DNA from: Fagopyrum homotropicum
Lineage: Eukaryota > Streptophyta > Magnoliopsida > Caryophyllales > Polygonaceae
DNA: 64,000 nucleotides
Direction: 5' to 3'
Assembly (NCBI GenBank): GCA_033239125.1
Contig: BSWB01000005.1
Span: 139,682,494 to 139,746,493 of the forward strand
Position numbers and translations under genes: made by a program. Of the stretch, positions 19,441 through 30,408 are shown one piece after another (the stretch's first letter is position 1; every line of letters begins with the position of its first letter). Below the pieces are notes generated by a model, which saw only the letters and a program-made list of their open reading frames with translations, was not told the DNA's origin and made no database searches.

Positions 19441-19681
19441 GAAATTTCACATAAAATAATCGTAATTGTAATAATAGCAAGCTTAATAAATATATTTGAG
19501 ACCTCAACAAAACAAAAGAAAAAATATTCAAAATATATCGTTAACTAAATAGAACTTTTAGTAACAAAAAATTAATATTAAAAAAAATTGTTAGAAAAAT
19601 AATCAGATTAAAGTAAATATTAACGGACTTTATTATATAATATCAGCGGAAAGTAATTTTTTGTATGTTTAAAGAAAAAGA

Positions 19682-20086
19682 CACTAGTACAAAGACCCCC
19701 TAGACCTCGCTTATGTTGAAGCGGTTTGGAATAACCGAGATCAAGGGTATTTTCGGATATAACCGTGGACAATCAAATTTTTTAAAAAAGAAAAATATTT
19801 CGGACCCCGGTTATTAGAACTAATCGGGCTATAATATTGATTTTTTGCACAAGACCACGGTTATCATGAAGAACCGGGGTGATACAATATTCTCGGACCC
19901 CGGTTATTTAATAACCATGGTATATTATAAAAATCCTCTATCAAAACTACGTCGTTTTGAATTAAAAAAATGCCCTAACGATGCAGACCTTTATCATCAG
20001 CCCGTCCTTAGTATTTCGACCACAACCGCGCTCCTCAGGACTTCGATCGACCACAGCCTCCAGGCGTCCTTAGTATTTCGACCACA
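19682..20086. mobile_element. CACTA-like left end with subterminal repeats
   Basis: CACTAGTACAAAGACCCCC at 19682 resembles a CACTA terminus and is followed by repeated ACCCCGGTTATT / AATAACCG words in both orientations. No matching right terminus was found before or after the adjoining retrotransposon fragment, so the element is truncated or its end was lost. At 20003-20024 and 20065-20086 an identical 22-base direct repeat lies immediately before the RT fragment. Confidence 0.4.
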
Positions 20087-20786
20087 TGTGGTGATGCCAT
20101 TCAAACTCACTAATGGGTCAACGGTATTCATGGAGTTGATGAACGGGATTTTCATCGACTTCTTAGACCAGTTTGTAGTTGTCTTCATTGACGACATCCT
20201 AGTTTACTCTAGGAGTCGAGAGGAGAATGTCGGACACTTGAGGACAGTGTTACATATTATGCAAGATAGCCAGTTTTATGCTAATTTGTCCAAGTGCGAG
20301 TTCTGGATGTCAGAGGTGGCCTTCCTAGGCCATGTAGTGACTGTTGAGGGGATTAAGGTCGATCTGGCGAAGATCGAGTCAGTGTCTTCTTGGCAACCTC
20401 CGAAGAATGTTAAGGAGGTTCGCAACTTTCTCGGTTTGGCAGGCTACTACCGCCGGTTTGTGGAAGGGTTTTCCCTGATTGCCCGACCACTTACCTACCT
20501 TTTGAGGAAGACTACTCGGTTCGTTTGGTCTGAGCCGTGTCAGCGGAGCTTTGAGGAGATGAAGAGGAGATTGACGTTTGCTCCGATTTTAGCACAGCCT
20601 GAGGGTACAAATGACTTTGTGGTATACAATGACGCATCCAAGCTAGGCTTGGGGTGTGTCTTGATGCAGAGGGGTAAGGTCATAGCATATGCGTGTCGGC
20701 AGCTGAAAACGTATGAGGAGAACTACCCCACACACGACCTAGAGTTAGCTGCAGTAGTCTATGCTCTTAAGATCTGGGGTCACTAG
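20087..20786 (+). pseudogene. Tekay reverse transcriptase/RNase H fragment
   Basis: In frame from VVMPFKLTNG the reading gives the RT core (catalytic FIDDILVYS), the RT connection (FLGHVVT, FLGLAGYYRRF) and most of RNase H (DASKLGLG, THDLELAAVV), ending at a stop after ALKIWGH. It closely matches the same region of the Tekay polyprotein at 59700-60400. It lacks the RT N-terminal part, integrase and LTRs. The long frame from 19845 reads through non-homologous sequence before 20087. The sharp edges inside a Helitron-like element suggest capture rather than decay of a whole element. Confidence 0.85.
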
Positions 20787-21981
20787 AAATGAAATTATAA
20801 TTTGTTAGGAATCCATATTTTAATGAGAATTGTTAAAATATTAACTAATTAATTAAACTAAATAATAATATGACTTGTCTTAACGAATAAACAACATATA
20901 CATGTAATTTTGCTGAGGTGGTTGCACGAAAAGTTCACACGCTGTTTTAGTATATAGAAACATATAAATTTATTTTTTTAATTAGTTAAGTTAGTTATAA
21001 AAATAATAATAACTAGTGTATTACCCGTGCCTTGCACGGTTTTTTTAGTAATTATTTTGTAATAAATTTATATTTAGTTATTAAATTATTAATAGTAACT
21101 ACATATATTTAAAACATTATGTATTTTAACTAATACTATAAATATATAATCGAAACCCCATGAATGCTTGAGTAACCGGTCCATTGACAATAATTTCCCT
21201 TCAAAATACCTTGCGGGAATCCCCTATCTAGAATAAATAACCCCAAATGAAATCACTTATCAGAATTCTCTAAGTACCATTCATTAATCCGTAATTTACA
21301 TGAGAAATCCCTCATGTAATAATTTGTTCAAATTAGTGTTTTTATTTCACATTAATTTGTATAAACTTATAATATTTACTTGAATTTTAATATCAATAAT
21401 ATACATATTTATATTCAACATAAAAAAAATTTATTTATAAAATTTCATTACTAATATTTATTAGGTAATTGGTAAACATGTGTAAGCATTAAAAGTTAAG
21501 GGCTAATTAGGTAACTAGGCCTTTTTAAGAATAGGATTAGTAAGTAAGCCTTTTTAGGTTTTTAGTTTAGTAAATATACCCCAAATTTTTTTAACCGTGA
21601 AACCCTAACTCTCCTTACTCTCCTCTCCTCTTCCCTCTCTGGTAGCCGTAACTTGCAAACAACTCAGAACAAAATCTCTCTTCTCACCTCTTTCTCGTTC
21701 ATCGCCAGTCTTTCACGTTCGATGATGATGCTCGTCTTTCCCCTCTTGCTCCTTGAATCCTCTTTTTTCTTCTCAATAATATCTAGATCTGGATCTGGAT
21801 TGGGAGTCGAATTGAAGGTTAGGGAAGTGGATCTGGACATTCGTCATCAGCCATGGCAGTATATCGCTTTCTCCCTCTTTTCTCATCCTTATACTCTTTC
21901 TGGTATGAATTTTGGTTTACACTTGTACATTTAATTGGTTCGATTAGGGTTCCTGATCTGGTTTAAAAAAATGAAAAACAG

Positions 21982-22139
21982 GTCTTAGATATGACGATTT
22001 GCATGATCCGAAGGAAGATCTCGACATCAAGGAGGCTTTGAACCGTCTTCCTCGTGAGATTGTCGATGCTCGTAACCAACGCCTGAAGCGTGCCATGGAC
22101 CTCTCGATGAAGCACGAGTATCTTCCCGAGGATCTCCAG
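21982..22139 (+). pseudogene. QCR7: Captured exon of cytochrome bc1 complex subunit 7
   Basis: A 158-base exon sits between a CAG acceptor (21979-21981) and a GT donor (22140) and encodes LRYDDLHDPKEDLDIKEA followed by LNRLPREIVDARNQRL and MKHEYLPEDLQ, the central part of plant QCR7. That protein is a small matrix-side subunit of mitochondrial complex III. The flanking exons expected for QCR7 are absent: upstream 21600-21900 is a pyrimidine-rich leader with an unrelated short frame, and downstream the sequence does not continue the protein. This is therefore an exon fragment, intact in frame and with splice sites, inside a Helitron-like element of opposite orientation. Identification is firm; function is not expected, although it could be spliced into chimeric transcripts. 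Confidence 0.88.
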
Positions 22140-22600
22140 GTAGTGACTCTCTCCTTTGTAGTTTTGTGCTGATCATGTAGTGACTCTCTCAATGGCAGGT
22201 TAGGAAGCACCAGCCTCAAATGAGCCAGATTTCAATAGAGTTCAAAGTGCCCTAAAGAACCACTACAGTCTGCAACTGCTTATTGTTGTTGTAGTAAGGT
22301 AACTTATTCTTCATTGCTTGATATTAATCTAATTTTTACAAGTGGAATAAATAAAGAAAACATGAAAGTTCTGATTAAAAATAGCTTCAGCTTATGCTTG
22401 CTTTGTTCGCTGGCAGATAGAGGAGATTGAAGAGCACTGATGTTGAAGAGGCGAGCTGTATCGTTTGAAATGACTTGCTACTTCCTAAAAAAGATTGAAA
22501 CCCTCTCCTCTTTCTGTTGTGATTCTTGTTTCCATTTGAAGGCCGATTTGCGGTTTCACTCATCAATTTAGTACATGTGAGTTTAATTGATTGTGATTTC
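22140..22600. other. Mosaic sequence after the QCR7 exon
   Basis: Contains a short duplicated phrase (tagtgactctctc at 22141 and about 22179), acceptor-like CAG sites and mixed composition, as if several gene pieces were joined. No domain is recognised. 22600-22880 is AT-rich without visible features. Confidence 0.3.
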
Positions 22601-22879
22601 AATACTTGTATATGCCCAATGGTAGCATTAATCTGAAAATAATGTTAATAGTCATATTTTGGTTCATAACAATGAATTTCTGGTATGAAATATTTTTCTG
22701 GTATAGAATATTTCATACTAGAAACTCACTGATGGACTTATCAATGTACCGAAAGAGAAGAAATGAACTTTTAGTCTATAATATAGCCATGTTGTAAACA
22801 TTTTCTCATTTTTATGTATCAATGATAGACTTGTTAAGCATGAAGATCAGTTCATCTGGTATGCAGCATATCTTGTTTT

Positions 22880-23190
22880 AATATTGATCTGGTATGAATT
22901 TTTTCATGCCAAAATAATCAATTATGAAGTTATGAGTTTTTCAAATTCTGGTAGGAAAAAAATTATGGTATATAATTTTCGTAGGAAAAAATTCTGGTAT
23001 GAAAATTTTTGGTAAAAATTCTAGTATGTAAAAATTCTGGTATGATTTACTTCTGGTATGTAATTTTCTGGTATGAAAAATCTAGTTGAATTTCTGGTAT
23101 GAGAAATTTCTGGTATGATAAACTTCTGGTATGTAAAAATTCTGGTATGATAAAATTCTGGTATGTGAAAATTCTGGTATGAGAAAATTA
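22880..23190. repeat. Degenerate tandem repeat of TTCTGGTATGNNAAA
   Basis: More than a dozen units of 16-20 bp built on CTGGTATG followed by an A/T-rich spacer, densest from 22975 to 23185. Isolated CTGGTATG copies also occur upstream from 22680 and even at 21899, so the array may have grown from a dispersed word. No coding role seen. Confidence 0.85.
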
Positions 23191-24335
23191 TTTCAGAAAA
23201 TAAAAAAAAATAATAAAAAAAGTCAAAAAGTCAAAAAAATAAATTAAGTAATTAAAAATTAAAACTTAGACAACAAACATCATTTATTCCTTTCTTTCTA
23301 AATAGAAGGGTTAATAATTTTTACCTACTATTAAATGAAAGTGGTAAAAAATTTGGGTACACTTTTTTAAACAAAAACTCAAAAAAGCCTAGTATGTCAA
23401 ATTCTCCCAAAAATTAAATTAATAAAACGGTAATTCAATCTACAAACTTTTTTTTGAAAGAAAAACTATAAGTTTACTCTTTATCATTAATAAAACTTTA
23501 ATAAAAGAATCATTGAAGTTCAATTCAATTTTATATGACCTAACATAGCAGAAATAAAATATAAATCATAACATAAAACAATTCTAAAATATTTGGTTGG
23601 ATAGTAACAAATACTAATATCCACGATAGCTTCCTTTATTAAGCTAATATATTTTGATTAAAACAATTCTAAAATATTTATTGTTTTGTATTAGTTAGTT
23701 TGTTAATAGTTTTAGCTAATAAAATTAGAAGTAACAATTTTATACATTAAAGTTAAATTTTTAACGGATTAATTATATCAAGTTAAAAATAGCCAATACA
23801 TTATATAGTATAATAAAAAATATATTGAATTTTTAAATTTAATAATTAGGTCCTGTATATCTCAAAAATTAAATTCACAATTAATTTTGAAAAAGCTTTA
23901 ATAAAATAATAAAGGTTACCTGCAAGAGAATTAATAAAATTATAATTTTAAAAAACTAATTATAAAAATATCTTAAAATATAAATTTGAGAATATCTATT
24001 GCTTCTGGGAATAAAATCTTAACCAATAATATAGTATGAGTAGAAGACCTTGAAAGCTAGTGAGCAACATTGTTGCTTCTGGGAATTGTTCATCTCCAAC
24101 ACAACTTGCACCGGCCCACAAACTGGATATGGAGCAGGAGCCTGCACCTTTGTGCCATTGTTGCGGAGTCAGACTCGATCACAACCTTCCTCTAATCACG
24201 TGCTTTAGCCATTTATACAAAGAAGTTGAGGCAAAAGGCTCATTCTTGGTATATGTTTCTAATAGCAAATTCAAATATAGAAAAGAATGTTGAGACAGTC
24301 TATCATTGTACAATTGTCGTACCGGGAGCACGAGG

Positions 24336-24733
24336 TAGGGCTGTAATATGAGACAAGCTACTCGGACTCGGCTCGGGTTCGGCTCGTCAAAAGCTCGGTT
24401 CGAGCTCGTTCATTTTCTAAACGAGACAAGCTTGAGCACATTTTAAAGCTCGTATAATTTTTAGGCTCGGCTCGGACTCGTTTATAAACAAGCCGAGCTT
24501 GAGCATGTCAAAGTTCGGCTCGTTCGGGTAAAGCTCGGCTCGTTCGGCTAAAATAACACTATAGGAGCATTATTTTAGCCGAGTTGTTCGGGCTCGGCTC
24601 GGGCTCGGCTCGTCAAAAGCTCGGCTCGAGCTCGTTCACTTTCTAAACGAGCCAAGCTTGAGCACGTTTTAAAGCTCGTATAAATTTTAGGCTCGGCTCA
24701 GGCTCGGCTCGTTCGGCTCGTATTACACCCCTA
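24336..24733. mobile_element. hAT-type MITE (TCGGCTCG-rich)
   Basis: Termini TAGGGCTGTAATATGAG and, complemented, TAGGGGTGTAATACGAG form an inverted repeat. The flanks are GCACGAGG (24328-24335) and GCACGAGA (24734-24741), an 8-bp target duplication with one mismatch as expected for hAT. The interior is two direct copies of a segment rich in GGCTCG words, and its centre is a hairpin with arms GGCTAAAATAA / TTATTTTAGCC. No coding capacity. Confidence 0.85.
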
Positions 24734-25538
24734 GCACGAGACAAAAACTTTTGCAACTTGAAAAGTAGAAAAATTACAAACTGTTTGAATCCATTTCTTT
24801 CATCTTTGGCCATCGATCTGCATTCATACGCCAAACTTGAAAGTTTAATCTAAGCAAGCAACGGGGAGGTTGATAGAAGGTGGACCAAAGATAAGAACGT
24901 CGGAACGAACTGAACTTGTTGTGTCAAACGAACTTTTGGTGTATTTTCTAAGGTCATTTCGTATTCAATATATAGGAACAAAAATGCATAAAAATTCCTT
25001 TTAATTAAAAATAAAATAATAATTTGATATATATCGAGTGAAAGATGGAGATTCACCAAAAAGATTTGTAACTAACAGATTTGGGTGATTATAATCGCCA
25101 CGATTATGTTTTCTCTTTCCAATTAACGTAATTAATTTGTAGCTAAGAGATTTGGCTGATTATAATTGCCAATTTTGAATTTTTTATTTCTAATTAATAG
25201 ATATAAGACTCGTACGCTAAAAAAAATATATTTATATCGAGGTGTAAGGTTGGTTTTGATTGGCCAAATTTTACTAAACACGTCATAAATAATATATATT
25301 TATTGTTCGTTCAAGATTTCATTGGAGATCTCTTCAAACAAACCCACCGGGAGAATCACTTTTTAAAAATTTGATATACGTTTGTATTCAATTTTGCTAA
25401 ATACGTTTATAGTTAAATAATTTCAATAAATAATTTCAATTAAATTTCTTCTTTGAAAAATCACTTTTTAAAATTATTTTTGGGATGGGAGAACCGTGGC
25501 TTGACACGTGACAATAGAGGTGCCTGCTGTAATAGATA

Positions 25539-27537
25539 CTAGTTTTCAAACCCGTGCCCTGCATGAGATTTTATAAATTGTAACAGTTAAATGTATTAAT
25601 TTCAAGGTTTGTAGGTTAAGTTTTTACGATATGTGATGTGATAATAAAATTTATTTTTATCATAATAGTATTAAATTTAAATTTGTAATAGTATTGAAAT
25701 AATAGTATTGATATGTTTAAATTTGTAAAATAAAAATTTATCCAATCGACTTGTTAGTAAGTATTAAGTTTAATTATTAAGATTATTTATTGTATATTTA
25801 ATTTTAGTATGTTGTTATCATTGTCACATAGTTTGTGTGTTTTATATGAAAAAACAACATTGTAAGTATTAAGTTTGCACGCTAGTGTATTTTCCGTGTC
25901 TTACACTGGATTTGTTATAATATTAATTTATAAACTTTAAATTTTAACAAAACTATTATAATTTTAATTTCTTTTTAATATTTTTCTATCTGTAAAACAA
26001 TGGGGTTGAGTATTTTTAACAAAACATATTTATGTTTTACAAATAAACACAAATGATGGTTTAATTATATATGTTTCAAACAATTACTTTCTTAAAAAAA
26101 ATTAATTGATAACTTTAAACTAAAAATTGAAAATAGATTTCGATAGGATATGCTTAAGAAGATATCGTTTTGTGATAAGATATATTTTGGATAATTTCAA
26201 AGGAAAAAGAAAAGGGAAGAAAATACGGATTTAAAATTTAAAAAATATAGTTAATGATTTAACTTGGGTAACTAAAAACAAATGGAACATGATTTATATT
26301 CTTCTTGTCATTGTTTCGAGAAATTGATAAAACCTACAATTAGTTACATTTGGTACGGTATTGAAAATTTTTAAACTTTAGTAACAAATTTTAAATTTGT
26401 AACTAAATGTATATGTTAATTGGAGTATTAGATGAGTTTAGAGATTAAAAAAAGCTATGTATTTTTATAAAATTAAACAAATTTCAAAATAAATAGATTC
26501 ATTATCTTGTATTTTTAAAAAATGTATATTAATGAACTAATAATCTATAACTAAGAAAATGTTAAAATTAAACAACATAAATAAAAAAATTTTAAAATAT
26601 ATAAAAAAAAATATTGTTATAATAATAATAATAATAATCAAATTAAAGTAAATTTTAAAGAATTTTATTATATATCAAGGAACTAATAGTCTATAATTAA
26701 GAAAAAAAATTAAAATTAAATAAAACATTTAATTAAAAAATAATTCAAAATAAATAAAATAAAATGAAATGCTTTGAGAATAATAATAAAATTATTGTAA
26801 GTTTTAATGGATTTTATTATATATTTTTGAACTAATAAAAATATATTTAAGAAAAATTTAAAATTAAATAAAATATATAATTAAAAAACATACTTCAAAA
26901 TAAGTAAAATTAAATAAAGCATTTTTTGAATATTAATCCTACTTTATTTTAATGATTTTTATTGTATAATAACAAACTAATAAATAATATAAATTAGATG
27001 GTATTAGAATAATAGTTAAATTAAAGTAAATTTTAATGATATTTATTATATAAGGAGAAATGTTAATTGAAAGTTTAAATAAAAAAAAATAAAAATAGAG
27101 TTTGTTAGAGCATCCCCAATAGCTTCTCCATTTTAGAATATTTGGAGAATTTTATAGATTTTTTGGTCCAACAGATTCTCCATTTCATTCTCCAAAATAG
27201 AGAATAATGGAAAAAAGTGGGGACTCTTCCCTAAATTTGATGACATTTTCCAAATAAATGGAGAATTCTCCAAAATAGGGAATCTGTTGAATTTGATAAA
27301 AATATAAAGGGTAGATTTTTACTTTTGATTCTCCATTTTGGAGAAGAGTTTAGGGAAGCTTTTGGGAATGCTCTTAGGATCTTGGATTTAAATAAGTATG
27401 GTTAAAATTTTAATTAAACAATTAACCTTAATTATAATGTGACGTGGCTTAACAAATAATTGACACGTGTATATTCGATGAGGTGGCTGCTCGAAACTGC
27501 GCCAAGTAGAAGTGCACGGGCTGCTTTAGTATATAGA
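25539..27537 (-). mobile_element. Helitron-like element 3, AT-rich
   Basis: Minus-strand 5' end TCTATATACTAAAGC at 27537; 3' end CTAG at 25539 after an imperfect GC hairpin (25551-25567). The host base before the TC is A and the base after CTAG is T, the A/T insertion site typical of Helitrons. About 2.0 kb. The interior is very AT-rich with loosely repeated TTTTATTATATA blocks, no gene, and one nested Harbinger-like MITE. Confidence 0.65.
27108..27373. mobile_element. Tourist/Harbinger-like MITE
   Basis: A 266-bp foldback element with termini GAGCATCCCCAATAGCTT and, complemented, GAGCATTCCCAAAAGCTT. It is flanked by TTA on both sides (27105-27107, 27374-27376), the 3-bp target duplication of PIF/Harbinger elements. 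Internal CTCCATTTT / AAATGGAGAAT words extend the foldback. No coding capacity. Confidence 0.8.
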
Positions 27538-27720
27538 TAGATAAGATTAACCTAATTTATAGTGATTTTTTCACTGTTGACTGATTTGGTGAGCGGTTTT
27601 ATAACTAACTTAACTAAATAGTTAATGTTAGGTTAACTATTGTTCTTTTTTATAACTAACTTAACTAATTAAAAAATAAATTATTTAGTAAAGGGTCTAA
27701 TTTATATGTCCGATATATAT

Positions 27721-28097
27721 GTATGGATAGCTACTGGTTTATTACCATGTTGTAGATGCCCTACAAGATAGACATGCTGCTGGGTGATCTAGCAGAGTGG
27801 CAGGCCGAGGACGTCTCGTACATTAGGATGTGTGGGCTTTTGGAGTATGTTATTTTTCCCTCCTGCGTGAGGATGGTCTTTCGTTATCTCCTATGTGAGG
27901 GTGTTATGTTTCATACTCGGCTATGATGTCTTATCTTTTGGGTTGTACAGTTTTATACACTTTTATGTATTTGTTTTTATATCCGTCAGTGCCATGTTGT
28001 AAGGTCCAGTGAACTTGTTGTCAGGCTAGGGTCAGGATCCATTGTGTGATCCTAGCCCAATGTGGCACTCCGAGTCCCGCGGATTCGGGGTGTTACA
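27721..28097 (+). repeat. LTR 3'-end fragment of the 37319 family
   Basis: Closely matches the last 360 bp of the LTR at 37319-39542 (same GGCTAGGGTCAGGATCC...GATCCTAGCC hairpin and GGGGTGTTACA end). The front of the LTR is missing. The splice-acceptor block is degenerate (ACAAG instead of ACAGG). What follows is a damaged primer-site-like phrase (tggtattagagg, about 28159) and then gag remains. Confidence 0.75.
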
Positions 28098-28319
28098 CCC
28101 TCGTCCAGGGCTCTTGGAACTGTGACATCTATCCCATTTTAGGGTCTTTACAAAAGGTGGTATTAGAGGTATGGTTTGGATTTAGGTTTGTTCGGGTTTT
28201 TTTAGTTGAGTCGAGTTTTTGGTTAAGTCGGTTTTTAGTTAGGGTCACTAGTTTTCATGCTTTCTCATGTATTTTTTTTATATGAACCGTTAGTTGACCT
28301 TGCATAATTGTATCATCAA

Positions 28320-28830
28320 TTGAAAATGTAAGAGGTAGAGGCCGTGGACATGGATGTGGACGCCTACGTAGAACCCGAATGTTGTTGTTGATCCTCCAAC
28401 GGCTATGCCGGAAACGGTTGTTGCTCCTCCAATTGTTGGTGATGATATTCCAACGAATTTTGGTGCCGGATTTCAGACTATGTTGCAACAAATTATTGGC
28501 CAAGTCTTAGGAAATGTTTTGGGCCCCGCTATACAAGCCGTTTTGGCACAAAGGGGAGTTCCATCGGCACTGCCCAAGCAACACCTCCTCAAGTTGAACC
28601 CGAGCTTCCCGTCATCGAAAGAAGAGATTCTAGCACCAATGCAACTGCGTTCGAGAAGTTGAATCCACCTACGTATGATGGAACATGAGAGGTCACCGAG
28701 GTGGAACATTGACTTAAGCAAATGGAGAAGTACTTTGCTAGAGTGAGATGTCCAGAGGATCAGAAGTTGTCCTACGCCACGTTTTACTTGACAAAGCGTG
28801 CCGAAATTGGTGGAAAAATCAAAATTCATC
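28320..28830 (+). pseudogene. Degenerate gypsy gag
   Basis: Frame-shifted pieces include an RGRGRG-like start (28330-28350), a Gln/Pro-rich stretch (28405-28600) and a recognisable gag core FEKLNPPTYDGT ... VEHWLKQMEKYFARVRCP-like text after an in-frame TGA near 28687, then TFYLTKRAE. No pol follows, and the reading ends in a tandem repeat. It is a decayed Ty3/gypsy gag downstream of the LTR fragment. Confidence 0.65.
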
Positions 28831-28849
28831 TTTTATTTTAGTTGTATCT

Positions 28850-29090
28850 TTATGAAGTTATCCTATGCCATTTTACATCAAACACACATGGACTGGACAA
28901 TAGTATTATTTACCCATTACATCAAACTTTACCCATTTTACATAAAAAAACACATGAAATGGACTGGACAGTAGTAACAAACTATACCCATTTTACATCA
29001 AACACACATGGACTGGATTGGACAATAGTAACAAACTTTATCCATTTTACATCAAGCACACATGGACTGGACAATAGTATTCTTCAGAAT
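28850..29090. repeat. Tandem repeat of about 50-60 bp (ACACATGGACTGGACAATAGT)
   Basis: About four imperfect units containing CATTTTACATCAA and ACATGGACTGGACAATAG, bounded on both sides by copies of an AAAATCAAAATTNATCTTTT segment (28822 and 29110). Any reading frame through it is a product of the repeat. Confidence 0.8.
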
Positions 29091-30408
29091 GACATAGTGT
29101 TTTTTCTTTGTAAAATCAAAATTAATCTTTTATTTTAATTGTATCTTTATGAAATTTATGCATTGTTGCAAAATCAATGGACATGGACTCCACAATTGTA
29201 TTTTTCAAGGTCCTTACAAGTACGGATATAAATTGACAATTGATTATTTCTCGTGGAAAAATCCGACCCTTAGTGGACGTGATTTTAATCAATATCGATC
29301 CTAGTTTGAAAATTAAATTATAATTTTAAAAAGGTACTCACAGTAAGTGATTACCTTACAAGGGCAGACTAATAACACATTAAACAATGCGAAGAAAATG
29401 ATTTGGATGGCCAAGTCTTTTTGAGAAGGTAATCATAATTAGTGATATGTGTAGTTATGTGCTGCCCAGTGAAAGGGTTATCATCCGGGCTCGGATTAAT
29501 GAACAAAATATAAACGTACAAATACGAATTAAAAAATGCGTCAATAACGCATTGATTATTAAAGGGTTATCTTCAACGGCAAAGTCTACATCCCGACGCG
29601 GTGATAGTCCTAGTAAGTCGTCAGGAAGACATCTGAAAAGTCACAGATGACGGAAAGTAAGACTTATTTATAAAACTTTTGATAACTTTTGGTTTTGGTA
29701 ACTTTTGATTTGGTGAAAGCAAGATTTAGCATGTTTGGTTTTGATAACTTTTGATTAGAAGTGCTAGACTTTATAAAACTTTGGATCTCTAGTTTTTGTT
29801 AATAAACTCTATTTATACAAGTTTTTAAACTATCAACCTTATTTGTAACTGATGTGGGAACACAAAAATTAAGGAAAATATTTATTTATACAAATTCTCA
29901 TTGCGAGTCTTACTTGATAAACAATATGATACAACAAAATACTTCAAAATACGATCAAATTAAAAATAAATCGTGCAGAATAATAATTTTATAAATATTT
30001 ATGAGAAGAATAAAAATATATTATAGCAAAAATATGCGTACTTGACTTTGTTAAATTAAATAAAAAGTCAAATATGTATCCGTAGGTCAACGGTTTTTTA
30101 ACATTATATAGATAAGATCCACATAGTAGAGATAACGTTAGGTCAACAACCCATATAATAAATATTAATTCAAATAATAATTTTGCTTGAATTTAACCAA
30201 AATGCCAAAAAATTTATTATTTGTTTAATCTTCAAATATCGTAATTTTAGGTCAACGACACATAAGATTAAGTCAACGACTCACATAACACATATTAATA
30301 ATATTTTTACTTAAATTTAGCCAAAAGTCCAACAAATGTATAATTTGTATAATCTTCGAATATCGTAATGTTAGGTCAATGACATAAATCAATGAATCAC
30401 ATAACGTT
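29091..30408. other. AT-rich stretch with three 125-bp tandem repeats
   Basis: 29170-29680 shows nothing recognisable. From about 30080 to 30408 three diverged units of roughly 125 bp each carry TAGGTCAACGAC...CACATAA and AATCTTCGAATATCGTAAT. The same TAGGTCAACAACTCACATAA phrase resumes at 48655, right after LTR3, showing that LTR3 inserted into this repeat. Confidence 0.6.

Larger units (their letters stand above)
17962..20958 (-). mobile_element. Helitron-like element 1 (with captured fragments)
   Basis: Read on the minus strand, the 5' end is TCTATATACTAAAAC at 20958 and the 3' end is a CCACAC-AAG-GTGCGG hairpin followed by CTAA at 17962, fitting Helitron rules (5' TC, 3' hairpin then CTRR). 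The 5' terminal 60 bases resemble those of the element ending at 27537. A relative at 49280 lacks the parts from about 18600-19440 and 19680-20786, which are therefore later gains: an unidentified coding-like piece, a CACTA-like piece and a Tekay RT/RNase H piece. No Rep/helicase gene is present, so it is non-autonomous. Confidence 0.55.
21013..25536 (-). mobile_element. Helitron-like element 2 carrying a QCR7 exon
   Basis: Minus-strand 3' end: perfect hairpin CCGTGC-AAG-GCACGG (21039-21025), then CTAG ending at 21013. This is a textbook Helitron terminus. The 5' end is weaker: TCTATTACAGCAGGC at 25536, two bases from the 3' end of the next element. Contents: QCR7 exon region, a CTGGTATG repeat array, a hAT MITE (24336-24733) and AT-rich DNA (23190-24050) with nothing recognisable. 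No Rep/helicase gene seen. Confidence 0.6.

Noticed and set aside
20786..20960. Right terminus of the CACTA-like piece starting at 19682
   Set aside because: CACTAG near 20785 is in the wrong orientation for a right end, and no subterminal repeats precede it.
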